A stretch of 64,000 nucleotides of DNA from Algoriphagus resistens (GTDB taxonomy: Bacteria; Bacteroidota; Bacteroidia; Cytophagales; Cyclobacteriaceae). The stretch spans positions 124,001 through 188,000 of the forward strand of contig NZ_LMXN01000003.1 of assembly GCF_001442615.1 (NCBI RefSeq). The letters are read 5' to 3'. How positions within the stretch are numbered: the stretch's first letter is position 1; every line of letters starts with the position of its first letter. The translations under genes and the position numbers were made by a program. Below the pieces are notes generated by a model that was not told where the DNA came from, ran no database searches, and worked only from the letters and a program-made list of their open reading frames with translations. Below are positions 16,188-25,900 of this stretch, piece by piece.

Positions 16188-17002
16188 AAAAAATAGCAAT
16201 AATAGGTCTTGGCTGGATAGGTCTGCCTTTGGCAAAGTTACTTAAGCAAGACGGTTACGAAGTAGTGGGAAGTACCACCACTGCAGAAAAACAACGTGAC
16301 TTACTTCAAGAGGGAATTAATGCCATTCACTTCTCCCTAGTGCCCTATCCGCAGGGAACAGGATTTCAGGAATTATTCAATTCTGAAATCCTCGTCATCA
16401 ATATCCCTCCCCGCAGCCGCAACACGGATGGAAAATTTTACCTGGAGCAACTGAAGTTTCTCCAAAGCATAGTGGAACAATCGGTTATTCAAAAAGTAAT
16501 TTTTGTTTCCAGTACAGGGGTTTATCCAGAAGAAACCCGGACTGAAGCCTATACTGAAGAGGAAATTTTAAATCCAAGCAACACAGGCAATATCACCCAG
16601 CTAAAAGGGGAGTTGACCTTCTCAGGGGGGAAAGATCTCACTATTGTGCGCTTTGGCGGACTTCTCGGGGACAACAGGATACCTGGAAATTACGTCGCAG
16701 GTAAAGAAAACGTGGCCGGGCATACCCGTGTAAATTTCATCTATAGAAGTGATGCTGCCCGCCTACTTCACTGGATAATTGCAAATGAACTTTGGAACGA
16801 GACCTTTAATGGCGTGGCTCCTGTCCATTCTCTGAGAAAGGATATTTATGCAAAGAATGCTTCCGACCTCGGACTATTGCCTCCTGCCAGCTATCAGCAT
16901 GGTGCGGCAAGTGAGGATAGATTGATTTCAGGCGAAAAAATCATCAGGACAGGATTTAAATTCGACTATCCCAACCCGCTTGACTTTCCTTATTCAAAAT
17001 AA
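16184..17002 (+). CDS. NAD(P)-dependent epimerase/SDR family protein (YeeZ-like)
   Basis: 272 residues. The N-terminal Rossmann motif GLGWIG (8-13) is followed by the extended-SDR segment VIFVSSTGVYPE near 108-119, where the Ser/Thr and Tyr occupy catalytic-like positions. Length and motifs match the YeeZ/atypical SDR group, whose substrates are mostly unknown nucleotide sugars. It is cytoplasmic. Its last 9 bp overlap the 3' end of the convergent csaA-like gene. Confidence 0.8.
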   Translation: MKKIAIIGLGWIGLPLAKLLKQDGYEVVGSTTTAEKQRDLLQEGINAIHFSLVPYPQGTGFQELFNSEILVINIPPRSRNTDGKFYLEQLKFLQSIVEQSVIQKVIFVSSTGVYPEETRTEAYTEEEILNPSNTGNITQLKGELTFSGGKDLTIVRFGGLLGDNRIPGNYVAGKENVAGHTRVNFIYRSDAARLLHWIIANELWNETFNGVAPVHSLRKDIYAKNASDLGLLPPASYQHGAASEDRLISGEKIIRTGFKFDYPNPLDFPYSK

Positions 17003-17332
17003 TCTGGCGCCATTTGGCACTGGCCTATCTACGGAAGTAAGGATTATTCCGCCCCCATCGGATTCAAAACCTGTTATTAGGATTTCCGACATAAAATCCG
17101 CAATCTGCCGAGGTGCAAAATTACAGACACAAACTACCTGTCTTCCCATCAAATCCTCTGGCTGATAATGGAGAGTAATCTGGGCGGAGGATTTTTTTAC
17201 ACCAATATTTTCTCCCAGATCTACCCAAATTTTATAAGCGGGTTTTCGTGCTTTTTCAAACTGTTCTACCCGGATAATAGTCCCTATACGTAATTCTATT
17301 TTGTCGAAATCTTTGTAATCAATCGTTTGCAT
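16994..17332 (-). CDS. csaA: tRNA-binding (CsaA-like, OB-fold) protein
   Basis: About 112 residues. The start at 17332 (MQTIDYKDFDKIELRIGTI) fits CsaA homologues better than the ATG two codons upstream at 17338. The whole protein is one tRNA-binding OB-fold of the CsaA/EMAP-II type: DKIELRIGTII, KSSAQIT, NFAPRQI and LITGF, with a C-terminal PVPNGARLF. CsaA is a dimeric, export-related chaperone-like tRNA-binding protein. Convergent with, and overlapping by 9 bp, the epimerase gene. Confidence 0.85.
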   Translation of the reverse strand: MQTIDYKDFDKIELRIGTIIRVEQFEKARKPAYKIWVDLGENIGVKKSSAQITLHYQPEDLMGRQVVCVCNFAPRQIADFMSEILITGFESDGGGIILTSVDRPVPNGARLF

Positions 17333-17406
17333 AGTCAATTTTTTTCCTAATTTTAGGAACCTTTTACAAAAGCACCCAGTAAGATATAAGGTAACCCCAC
17401 ATTATT

Positions 17407-17760
17407 ATGGTCGGAATTTCAGATTTTCCTTTTACAAAAATCGCAATTTTCAGTTTAACTGTTATGACGCTATGCTTTTGGGCAGGAGATTCTATCGCTC
17501 AAAGTGAACAAGAAAAATCAGAAATGGAGCAGGAAAGGCCTATTAGCGACAAGCCTTTGACTGAGAATCATTCAGATGTTACTGATCTTCAAACTCCTGA
17601 GACTCTTACTCCTACTGCCACTACTGCCCCAAGTACTCATGCATCTCTACCAAAAAAAGACAATCATTTAAGCGGGGAAGGCAAAAAACCTGAAACGGCC
17701 CCTTCTACACTTTCTTTTAATATTTTTCTCTATATAGTTGATAAGTTCAAAGCAGATTAA
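17407..17760 (+). CDS. Small secreted hypothetical protein, low-complexity
   Basis: 117 residues with a plausible signal peptide (hydrophobic IAIFSLTVMTLCFWAGDSIAQ, cleavage after Ala). A Ser/Thr/Pro/Glu-rich disordered tail follows, and a short hydrophobic patch (LSFNIFLYIVDKF) lies at the end. I recognise no family. It stops exactly one base before the stop codon of the convergent HisA-like gene. It is probably a real exported protein, but function is unknown. Confidence 0.5.
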   Translation: MVGISDFPFTKIAIFSLTVMTLCFWAGDSIAQSEQEKSEMEQERPISDKPLTENHSDVTDLQTPETLTPTATTAPSTHASLPKKDNHLSGEGKKPETAPSTLSFNIFLYIVDKFKAD

Positions 17761-18495
17761 TCAATTTTCTGTCTGGAATTTTTCTAAATCTTGAAGACTT
17801 ATCATTCCTTCATAATAAGCTCTTCCAAAAACAGCGGCCGACACCCCCATCTCTCTAAGTCGCCTGAAATCATCGACTCCCCTTACCCCACCACTGGCTG
17901 CGAGATTAATATCGGGAAATTTATCTCTGATCTTCTGGAATAAAGCAAAGTTAGGGCCTTCCATTACTCCGTCTCTTGTAATATCCGAACATTTGAGGTA
18001 TTTCAACCCGCGCTCAAAGAAAAAGTCGATATGATCGAACAGATCTATTTCTGTCTTTTTCAACCAGCCCCTTATCTTGATTTTATTATCAGCAGGGTTG
18101 ATATCCGCAGCAAGATTGATTTTTTCGCGCCCATATGAAAGGATGAATTGAGCAAAACGCTCTGGATTATTCGCCGCAACAGAGCTCGCTGTGATTGTGG
18201 CAGCGCCAAATTCAAAACATTTGATTACATCTCCATCCGTGGTAACCCCGCCGGTATAATCCACTTTCAACTCTGTATATCCTGCAATAGCTTCCAGAAT
18301 ATGATAATTCTTAGGTTCTCCTCTACGTGCACCATCCAAATCCACAAGATGAACCCTCTTAATTCCTATAGATTCAAAAGCCTGGGCAATTTCCAAAGGG
18401 TTATTGGAGATCACTTCTTCAGTGGAAAAATCGCCCCTTTTTAGTCGGACACATTTCCCATTGATTAGCCAAATGGACGGAATAATTTCAAACAT
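17761..18495 (-). CDS. HisA/HisF-family TIM-barrel protein with altered catalytic site
   Basis: 244 residues, the length of HisA (ProFAR isomerase). It aligns along its whole length: the N-terminus IIPSIWLINGKCVRL matches the HisA pattern IIPALDLIDG..VRL, then VHLVDLDGA, TGGVTTDGDV (phosphate site), Asp131, SDITRDGVMEGPN (about 170-182) and ASGGV. The catalytic Asp of strand 1 is replaced by Trp9, and the following Asp by Asn12. The second catalytic Asp (131) is kept. It is not in a histidine operon. Probably a HisA paralogue with a new or lost reaction, although a modified isomerase cannot be excluded. Confidence 0.75.
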   Translation of the reverse strand: MFEIIPSIWLINGKCVRLKRGDFSTEEVISNNPLEIAQAFESIGIKRVHLVDLDGARRGEPKNYHILEAIAGYTELKVDYTGGVTTDGDVIKCFEFGAATITASSVAANNPERFAQFILSYGREKINLAADINPADNKIKIRGWLKKTEIDLFDHIDFFFERGLKYLKCSDITRDGVMEGPNFALFQKIRDKFPDINLAASGGVRGVDDFRRLREMGVSAAVFGRAYYEGMISLQDLEKFQTEN

Positions 18496-18646
18496 CTTTA
18501 TAATATTCAGGTTTATTAGCGGTAATTGACGAGCTGCCTAAAGATACAAAATGGTACTACTTTTAGCCTAACTACTACTTAATCTTTTATCGGCATAAAT
18601 TCAAAGTCCGTTTTCTGCAACTTGGCCTGGATCGTATTCCAGAAAT

Positions 18647-19681
18647 TCAATAGCTTAATTTAGCTATTTTTCCTTTAGCACCCGATGCCCATATAGAACC
18701 ATCTGCATGTCCCATTTTCACGGAGTGGAAACCTTCATTGGAAATCGGCTCCCAGGTAATCCCTGCATCGGTAGAATAATCCGAACCAGACGGACCTACA
18801 GCGATCAAGCTTTTTTGCCTCGGAAAATAAACTACTCCGGATCGATACCCGCCTGGACTCTGCTGTGGTTTTATCCATTCTTTTTTGGCAGCAACAAAAA
18901 TTCCGGCAACACCTTCCTGCATTTCTTCTTCCAGGTAATCTCCTCCCACTCCTACTATTTCCCCACTGCCCATTCTTGTTATTGAAAAAATACCTTGGGA
19001 TGATTCTCCCTGAACAAAAGGAGAGCTATATTTTTCCCAACTTTCCCCCATATCCTTGGAAAAATGGAGGTTCGACTCCTTACCGCCAGTGCCTAACCAA
19101 AGATGATTTCCTTCGGCAAGAAGTGACGTTGCACTGGCTGCGAAGGCAGCTTCCCCATCTGCAGCACCGGGAAGTGAATCAATCGGATACCAAGAATTAC
19201 CTTGATTGGCAGTCTGCAGGATTGTCCATTTCCCATTAAAAGGGTCTCCTATTACAAATCCCCGGCTAGGGGATGAAAAGCTAATACCATCCAAAAAAGC
19301 GAATTCATTCTCCTGATGTTTTAGCTCCCATGATTTCCCCCCATCTTCTGTCTTGTAAATCACAGCTGGCTGTCCTGCTGAAACCACAATAGCTGTCATA
19401 GCATCAAAGGCATGAATCGATCTGAAATCCACTGTATCCAAGCCTGCAACCACACCATGATCCCAAGACTTACCCCCATCTATAGTTCTTAACCAGACCC
19501 CTTTGCTTCCACTTGCCCAAGCTATTTCGCCCGTGAGTGGAGAAAGACCTCGTAGAGAAGATTCTACCGGCGTCTCAAGGATATTCCAGCCACTTGGCTT
19601 TTCAGCTAGGTTTTCCTCAGATTTTTTACAGGAAAAAAGCGCTACCAATAATGATAGCGCCAGTACTTTTCTTTTGCTCAT
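18647..19681 (-). CDS. YCF48/BNR-repeat lipoprotein
   Basis: 344 residues. A lipoprotein signal ends at Cys18 (LLVALFSC). The rest is a beta-propeller of repeated YCF48/BNR-like blades with the TxDGGKSW motif (TIDGGKSWDHG, TEDGGKSWELK, STDAGITWEP). This fold occurs in photosystem II assembly factor Ycf48 and in many Bacteroidota surface proteins, where it probably mediates binding. It is the last gene of the seven-gene SusC/SusD operon, 13 bp after the TIM-barrel gene. Confidence 0.83.
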   Translation of the reverse strand: MSKRKVLALSLLVALFSCKKSEENLAEKPSGWNILETPVESSLRGLSPLTGEIAWASGSKGVWLRTIDGGKSWDHGVVAGLDTVDFRSIHAFDAMTAIVVSAGQPAVIYKTEDGGKSWELKHQENEFAFLDGISFSSPSRGFVIGDPFNGKWTILQTANQGNSWYPIDSLPGAADGEAAFAASATSLLAEGNHLWLGTGGKESNLHFSKDMGESWEKYSSPFVQGESSQGIFSITRMGSGEIVGVGGDYLEEEMQEGVAGIFVAAKKEWIKPQQSPGGYRSGVVYFPRQKSLIAVGPSGSDYSTDAGITWEPISNEGFHSVKMGHADGSIWASGAKGKIAKLSY

Positions 19682-19694
19682 TTTTACTCTAAAA

Positions 19695-20606
19695 TCAGAC
19701 TATGTCAACTTTTCTATAGGCTTGGATTAATGCTTTTTCTCCTTCTATTCCCGGAGATGCATTTCCATGCTCCATACCCATCACACCTGTAAACCCTTTT
19801 TCGTGGATGAATTTGAATACATTGCTATAATTGATTTCTCCGGTTCCAGGTTCCTTTCTGCCTGGATTATCTCCGATTTGTATGTAAGCAATCTCATCCC
19901 AAGTCTTTTGCATCGTGGCGATCAAGTTACCCTCATTTCGCTGCATGTGATAAATATCATACAGGATTTTACATGCAGGGCTATCCACTGCTTTGCAAAT
20001 CATATAGGACTGATCTGCATGGCGAAGGAAAAGGTCGGGATTGTCACTCAATGGCTCCATTACCATAACTAAACCTTCTTTTTCCAACACCTCAGCACCA
20101 CGCTTGTAGGCTTCGATGACATTGCCAGTCTGCACGCCCATCGGTAGATTTCTTTCGAAATAGCCGGGAACTACTGTCATCCATTTTGCCCCAACCCGCT
20201 TGGCGACTTCTACAGATTTTCTGCATGTCTCTACAAATAAATCTTCGTGCTCTTTCTTGCCTGTGGTAAGGGAAGTCTTCCAGTTTTCGCCGCCATCTAT
20301 TACAAATACACCCATTCTCATCCCTAAAGACTCTAGCGTTTTGCCGATAAGCGTTTGCTCTTCCACGGACCGTCCCAACATCCCGTTGTCCTCCAAAGAT
20401 CTAAATCCCTGATCAGCCATAAACTTCAGCTCATCTACAACTCCGCCCGGAGCAGAATTTCTGAACATTCCGAAGTGAGGTGCGAAGTCCATTTTAAATG
20501 TAGGCTCAGCTTTGCCAGCAGCAAAGGATGGCATACTCATGGCTCCTGAAACACCCAAAAGGGTGCTGCCTAAACCTACTTTCTTGATAAATCCTCTTCT
20601 TTCCAT
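19695..20606 (-). CDS. Xylose-isomerase-like TIM barrel (hydroxypyruvate isomerase family), exported
   Basis: 303 residues. A Tat-like signal (MERRGFIKKVGLGSTLLG) suggests export to the periplasm. The body is an AP-endonuclease-2/xylose-isomerase-like barrel with FAPHFGMF at the start, the MEPLSD strand and CKILYDIYHMQ, whose Glu and Asp/His are likely metal ligands. Members isomerise or epimerise sugars and keto-acids. It is separated by only 2 bp from the Gfo/Idh/MocA gene, so the two should act in one periplasmic sugar-modifying pathway. Confidence 0.85.
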   Translation of the reverse strand: MERRGFIKKVGLGSTLLGVSGAMSMPSFAAGKAEPTFKMDFAPHFGMFRNSAPGGVVDELKFMADQGFRSLEDNGMLGRSVEEQTLIGKTLESLGMRMGVFVIDGGENWKTSLTTGKKEHEDLFVETCRKSVEVAKRVGAKWMTVVPGYFERNLPMGVQTGNVIEAYKRGAEVLEKEGLVMVMEPLSDNPDLFLRHADQSYMICKAVDSPACKILYDIYHMQRNEGNLIATMQKTWDEIAYIQIGDNPGRKEPGTGEINYSNVFKFIHEKGFTGVMGMEHGNASPGIEGEKALIQAYRKVDIV

Positions 20607-20608
20607 GA

Positions 20609-21919
20609 TTAAACCACTTTAGTTTTTCCCGGAATTGCATGCGGATAATATCCATCAGTCCCTGGCAAGACCTTAGGCATTGCATCCCAAGCCAATGTCT
20701 CAGGCATTAAATCAATTGTGCCATTTATTGCTTCCTCGAAAGTCAGTGGTTTACCAGAATAAGTAGCATATCTCCCCATAATCGCCGTCATTGTACTGTT
20801 TGCGGCATTCTCAGCATCAGCAAATTTATATTCCCCGTTAAACAAGGCTTCCCAAAGCAGATCATGCTCTACCTGGTATGGGTTTGGCTGATTCTTACGA
20901 TCATGCTCATAAAGCACATTGCCTTTCCAGTCCTTGAGGGTTCCGAAATTCCCAGCACTTAAGTAAGCTGTCCCTTTGGTTCCTTGGAAGCTTTCATCCA
21001 CACGGTTTTGAGCTCCCGGGAAGTGTCTACACTCACTGTGAATCACCGTTCCGTCTGCATAGGTATAAGTCAATACATGATGGTCAAAGATCTCCCCGTT
21101 TTCCTTGCCGGTCCGGACAAGGCGACCACCCGTTCCTTCGGCTTTCACCGGAGGTCCCTGTTTCACCCAGTTGGCAATATCGATGTTATGCACATGCTGC
21201 TCGTTGATATGATCTCCACAAAGCCAGTTGAAGTAATACCAGTTTCTCATTTGGTATTCCATCTCTGTCTGACCAGGCTGACGCTCTCTCACCCATACAC
21301 CACCGTCATTCCAATAAACCTGACCGTTGATAATCTCTCCGATATCACCGTTGTGAATACGTTTGATTGTTTCGATATAGTTTGCCTGATAGTGTCGTTG
21401 AAGGCCTACCACTACATTTAGTTTTTTCGCTTTTGCTTCTTCGGCAGCCTTTAGGACTTTTCTGATGCCTGCAGCATCTACTGCTACGGGCTTTTCCATG
21501 AAGACCTGCTTGCCCTGCTTCACCGCTTCCTCGAAATGCATAGGGCGGAATCCGGGAGGTGTAGCAAGGATTACTACATCAGCTTGAGCGATGGCATCTT
21601 TATACGCATCAAACCCTACAAATTTCATATCCTCAGAAACAGCAAGTTTGTCTCCATATTTTTCACTTAACGCCTTATGCGCATTATCTAAACGATCTCT
21701 GAAAGCATCTGCCATAGCAACTACTTTGATGTTATGGCCTGTTGCCAAGGCTTGAAAAGCAGCACCTGTTCCACGGCCACCACAGCCGATCAATGCAAGT
21801 TTCAGTTCATTGACAGGGGCTGCATAGGCACCTGGCAGTACAAAAGGAGCAGTCATCAATCCGCCCGTAACCAGAGCAGAGGTTTTGATGAAATCCCTGC
21901 GGGAGTTCTCTAATTTCAT
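20609..21919 (-). CDS. Gfo/Idh/MocA-family oxidoreductase, Tat-exported
   Basis: 436 residues. A twin-arginine signal (RRDFIKTSALVTGG) is followed by the NAD(P)-binding Rossmann fold (LALIGCGGRGTGAA, about 40-53) with MEKPVAVDAAGIRK near 140, whose Lys is the conserved EKP catalytic residue. The C-terminal alpha/beta domain carries WYYFNWLCGDHINEQHVHNID. Exported members with tightly bound NAD oxidise or rearrange sugars and glycosides in Bacteroidota. It follows the SUMF1-like gene by 17 bp. Confidence 0.9.
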   Translation of the reverse strand: MKLENSRRDFIKTSALVTGGLMTAPFVLPGAYAAPVNELKLALIGCGGRGTGAAFQALATGHNIKVVAMADAFRDRLDNAHKALSEKYGDKLAVSEDMKFVGFDAYKDAIAQADVVILATPPGFRPMHFEEAVKQGKQVFMEKPVAVDAAGIRKVLKAAEEAKAKKLNVVVGLQRHYQANYIETIKRIHNGDIGEIINGQVYWNDGGVWVRERQPGQTEMEYQMRNWYYFNWLCGDHINEQHVHNIDIANWVKQGPPVKAEGTGGRLVRTGKENGEIFDHHVLTYTYADGTVIHSECRHFPGAQNRVDESFQGTKGTAYLSAGNFGTLKDWKGNVLYEHDRKNQPNPYQVEHDLLWEALFNGEYKFADAENAANSTMTAIMGRYATYSGKPLTFEEAINGTIDLMPETLAWDAMPKVLPGTDGYYPHAIPGKTKVV

Positions 21920-21936
21920 AGTATAGGTATTAAGGG

Positions 21937-22908
21937 TTAGTAATCAGTAATTGGTTCGGCTTGGTAATAAGCCATAATTTCCTCTGGACTAGGGGGAATT
22001 TGAGGTCTCACCAGCCTAAGACCTAAGAAAGGAGCTTCTGGAAACCACCATTGGCTTTTGGGGATTTGTGGGTCTATCCGTTTCCAGTCTGCCGAACTCA
22101 AAAAACGCTTGGAAGAACTTATTTCAGAAGCCTCTGTATCATAACTTCCCCCCCGTACCACTCTTGGGTAAAGCTCGGTTGATGGATTGGAAGGGTTTGC
22201 TGTAGGAGATGATGCATAAAACTCCGGATCATATTGATCTGAAGTCCATTCCAGCACATTTCCATAAATGTCATAAAGCCCCCACGGGTTAGGTTTTTTC
22301 TTGCCAATCTCATGTGTAGTCTCGGCAGAATTCTCTTTAGTCCAAGCGTATTCTCCAAGCTGGGACGGATCATCACCAAAGAAATATTTAGTATCTGTTC
22401 CCGCTTTGGCCGCATATTCCCATTCGGCTTCCGTAGGAAGTCTATAGAAAATCCCGGTTTTCAGATAAAGCCAATGACAAAACTGGATCGCTCCATACTG
22501 TGTCATACCTATGGCAGGCTTTCCTTCTTTACCCATCCCAAAGGTCATATCCAAATAAGGCATACTTGGTCGGCTCAGTCCATCTACCATGTCTCCGATT
22601 GGGCCTTCGGACACAGCTAACTCATAATTTTTATCCAGGAAAAGCTCAAAGGCATCCCATGTCACCTCATGTGTTCCCATCCAGAAAGGAGCGATTTTCA
22701 CTTCGTGGGCAGGCTTTTCATCCTCATTTTCTGAATTTGAAGAGCCCATTACGAAGCTACCTTCCGGAATCGGTGTCATTTGGAATGTCACCTCTGTTCC
22801 TGGGATTTTCTGGGTATAAGATTCAAAATTGGCTTCATTCACATCAAAACTCATCAGAATCAATGCGCCGATAGCAAGGTATTTGGTGTTTGTCTTAAAC
22901 ATGTTCAA
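21937..22908 (-). CDS. SUMF1/formylglycine-generating-enzyme-like secreted protein
   Basis: 323 residues with an N-terminal hydrophobic signal (KYLAIGALILMSFDVNEA). The SUMF1 (C-type-lectin-like) fold is seen in PEGSFVMGS, DEKPAHEVKIAPFWMGTHEVTWDAFELF, LPTEAEWEYAAKAGT and WGLYDIYGNVLEWT, ending with RVVRGGSYDTEA and GLRLVR. True FGEs use a Cys pair in the C-terminal third, which I do not see, so this is more likely a binding or accessory protein than a sulfatase activator. No sulfatase is in the operon. It may start at the second Met (22902). Confidence 0.82.
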   Translation of the reverse strand: MNMFKTNTKYLAIGALILMSFDVNEANFESYTQKIPGTEVTFQMTPIPEGSFVMGSSNSENEDEKPAHEVKIAPFWMGTHEVTWDAFELFLDKNYELAVSEGPIGDMVDGLSRPSMPYLDMTFGMGKEGKPAIGMTQYGAIQFCHWLYLKTGIFYRLPTEAEWEYAAKAGTDTKYFFGDDPSQLGEYAWTKENSAETTHEIGKKKPNPWGLYDIYGNVLEWTSDQYDPEFYASSPTANPSNPSTELYPRVVRGGSYDTEASEISSSKRFLSSADWKRIDPQIPKSQWWFPEAPFLGLRLVRPQIPPSPEEIMAYYQAEPITDY

Positions 22909-22953
22909 AGAAAAAATCTTTAGCGTTAAATATACTAGTATAGGGTTTAGGAT

Positions 22954-25900
22954 TTAGTCCGTTTTTGATGGATGGAGCGAATAGATGCTCACCGTAGATT
23001 CATCCGAATAGACAAGCAGTAGTCTGTTGTCTGAACTGATTTTTCTGATGTTTCCATGGAGATTCAATCCGCTTTGGGCTTTGGTAGCATTCGTAAACTT
23101 CCCTTTTCCATCTCCAAGCAAAACAACGCCATGGTTTGCATCATATTTCCCGAAATATAGTTTGCCATAGCCAATATTTCCTCCCAGAACCATATCTAAA
23201 TTTCCATCGTCATTTACATCTACCGCTGCTGAGGCAAACACAGGAGAAAACTGAGCTTGGATGGGCAATGTTTTCGCAACATATTTCCCCTCAGAATTCC
23301 GTACAAAATAAGTCGTCTCCAGTCGGTTAATATAGATCGAGCTGGTTCCTTCCCGTTCCTTTGCTGTAAACAGCTCATCCATTTTCACATTGGAAAACGA
23401 TTTGAAATCCAGATATCTCTTCTTAAGAAAAAGAACCTGTCCTAAAATCTCGTCTCTGCTGGCCGCAGGATATTTTTCATTCTGTATATAATATCCCAAA
23501 AAGGCATCAACGGAACCATTGCCGTCAAAATCCTTGTAGAGGATTTCGGCAGGTTGGGAATGGGTAGCTTTGATCTGGGAGTTTGTGCCAAGGTTGCCTG
23601 CCAAAATCTCCACATTTCCATCGTCATCCCAATCCGCAAGTGTCAGGTCATTCCAAAAGCCAAATTCATGCTTGGCGAAAAAATTTAAAGTTGTTTCTTT
23701 CCATTGATTTTTTTGGAAAGAGAAAATCTGAATAGGCATAGCTTCCCCAAGGACAATCAATTCCGGTTTTCCATCCTGATCCAGATCTGCCATGCCTGAG
23801 TCTGTAAGCATTCCCAAATTGACAAACGTGGGTGCAAGTTGTTTCGTCTGATCAGTGAACTTGCCTTTGCCGTCGTTGATATAAATCCTTCCTCCAAGGG
23901 AAGTAGGAAACTGACCCGGAGTAACACGGGCCCCAACAAATAAGTCAGGAATTCCATCAAAGTTGAAATCGCCCTCTTGCACAGTGCCGCTAGGAAAGGC
24001 TTCCTCCGGAAGCGCTTCGGAAGCTTGCCTGAAGTTGCCTTTTCCGTCATTTAGATAGAGTCGATCCCGCAATGCCTCATCTCCTAGGTTGAAATCATAT
24101 ACTCCCCCGCTGGCCACATACAAGTCCATATATCCATCCCCGTTTGCATCGAATACGATAGCATCAGTGTCTTCTGATCGTGAAGCTGATTCGAAAACAG
24201 CCGTGTTCTGCTTCTTAAATGATCCATCAGAAGATTGAAAATAAATGGAGGCATCGGCATCGGACCCTGCTCCCACAAACAAATCCTCACGTCCATCTCC
24301 ATTAAAATCATCAAAAACCATCGCTTTCCCGTTTCCTGAAACAGGATTAATCAGCAAAGGCTGTCGCTTATAATCATTAAAATCCCTGCCTTGTGTGTTT
24401 TTTAGAACTGCCCTTTCGGTAAGAAATACCTCGGAAGGAACGGGCTTGATGCGAGAGGAATTTACTGCGTCGTTTTCACGTAGTTCCAGCAGTTGGTTTG
24501 CCCGGATTTTATATTCTTTGGATATCTTTCCTCCAGGCCAGGAGACCATAAGAGAGTCTACTTCGTCCAAATCACCTAACCCAAAATGCAGCGTCGTTGA
24601 CACAGAGGACTGATAGCCACGATACGGATTCTGTTCCAGGACCTGAATAGTACCTCCAGCATATACTTCTATTCTGGCTCCAAAAGCTGAGGAATTCGAT
24701 TCCGATCCTAAGAGTTTTACTTGCAAATAATTTTTGCCGTTTTGCTGAGCAGCTTGATTTTCATAAATAGAAGCAGGGGTATTGATATTATTTACGACCA
24801 GATCAAGATCTCCGTCATTGTCAAGATCACTATAGGCAGCACCACTACTATTTAATACATGATCGATTCCCCATTCCTTGGTTTGGTTTTGAAAAGCTAA
24901 CTCCCCGCTGTTTTTAAAAATGTAATTGGTCAAGTTCGAGGAAGGCATGTTTCTCACCATGTTCAACAAATCCTCCCGCTTTAGTTTCCCGCCTGAAGTA
25001 CGGACGTAATTGTCCATGTATTTGAGAAAGTCCTGATTGTTGTAATCTCTTAAGTACCCGTTTGTCACAAACAGGTCCTTCCAACCATCGTTATCAAAAT
25101 CAGCAAAAAGGGAGGCCCAGCTCCAATCGGTATTGGATACACCAGCCAGCTGTCCGATTTCCTGGAAAGTACCGTCACCGGAATTCACATGCAGCATATT
25201 TCGCATGTACTGATGATGAAATCCCTTGTTCACATTCAGTTCAAACAGCTCAAAATTATCGGGGGCAAGCAGTAGCTTTTGTCTTTCATTTCCTTCGGGC
25301 AGCATGTCCAGCGTGAAAATATCCAATAAGCCATCGTTGTTGAAATCAGCGATATCGTTACCCATGGAAAAATGGGAGGTATGGCCCAAACGCTCCAGGA
25401 TTTCATCTTTGAAGGTGCCGTCCTTCTGGTTGATATAAAGGTAATCCGGCATGGAATAGTCATTGCCGATGTAAATATCCGGCCAGCTATCCTGGTTAAT
25501 ATCAGACACCGCAACTCCTAGACCGTAGGAAAGGCTGGAACTCGATATACCTGCTTGTTGTGTGACCTCTACAAACTTCCCATTTCTATTTTCAAAAAGC
25601 TGAGAGCCTGCCTCATGCTTTTCTTTGAGCAATACCTTGGTCAGATTTTCATCCTGATTTTGGATAGATTGGGTATTGTGATTTAGGAGAAAAAGATCCA
25701 GATCCCCATCCAAATCATAATCAAAAAAACTTGCGGAAGTACTGGGCGCATTGGAAGCAATTCCGTATTCCTCAGCCATTTCCTTGAAAATAGGAATTCC
25801 ATTTTCATCGTTTCCCTGATTTACAAAAAGCTGGTTGGTTCGTTTTTCAGTGGGCAAATTGCCGGAGTAACACTGATAAATATCTAATTTATTGTCCCCG

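Noticed and set aside
19060..19090. tRNA T-loop-like GGTTCGACTCC
   Set aside because: It lies inside the YCF48 lipoprotein gene and no cloverleaf can be drawn around it.
21937..22908. Active formylglycine-generating enzyme for sulfatases
   Set aside because: The catalytic Cys pair is not seen and no sulfatase gene is in the window.
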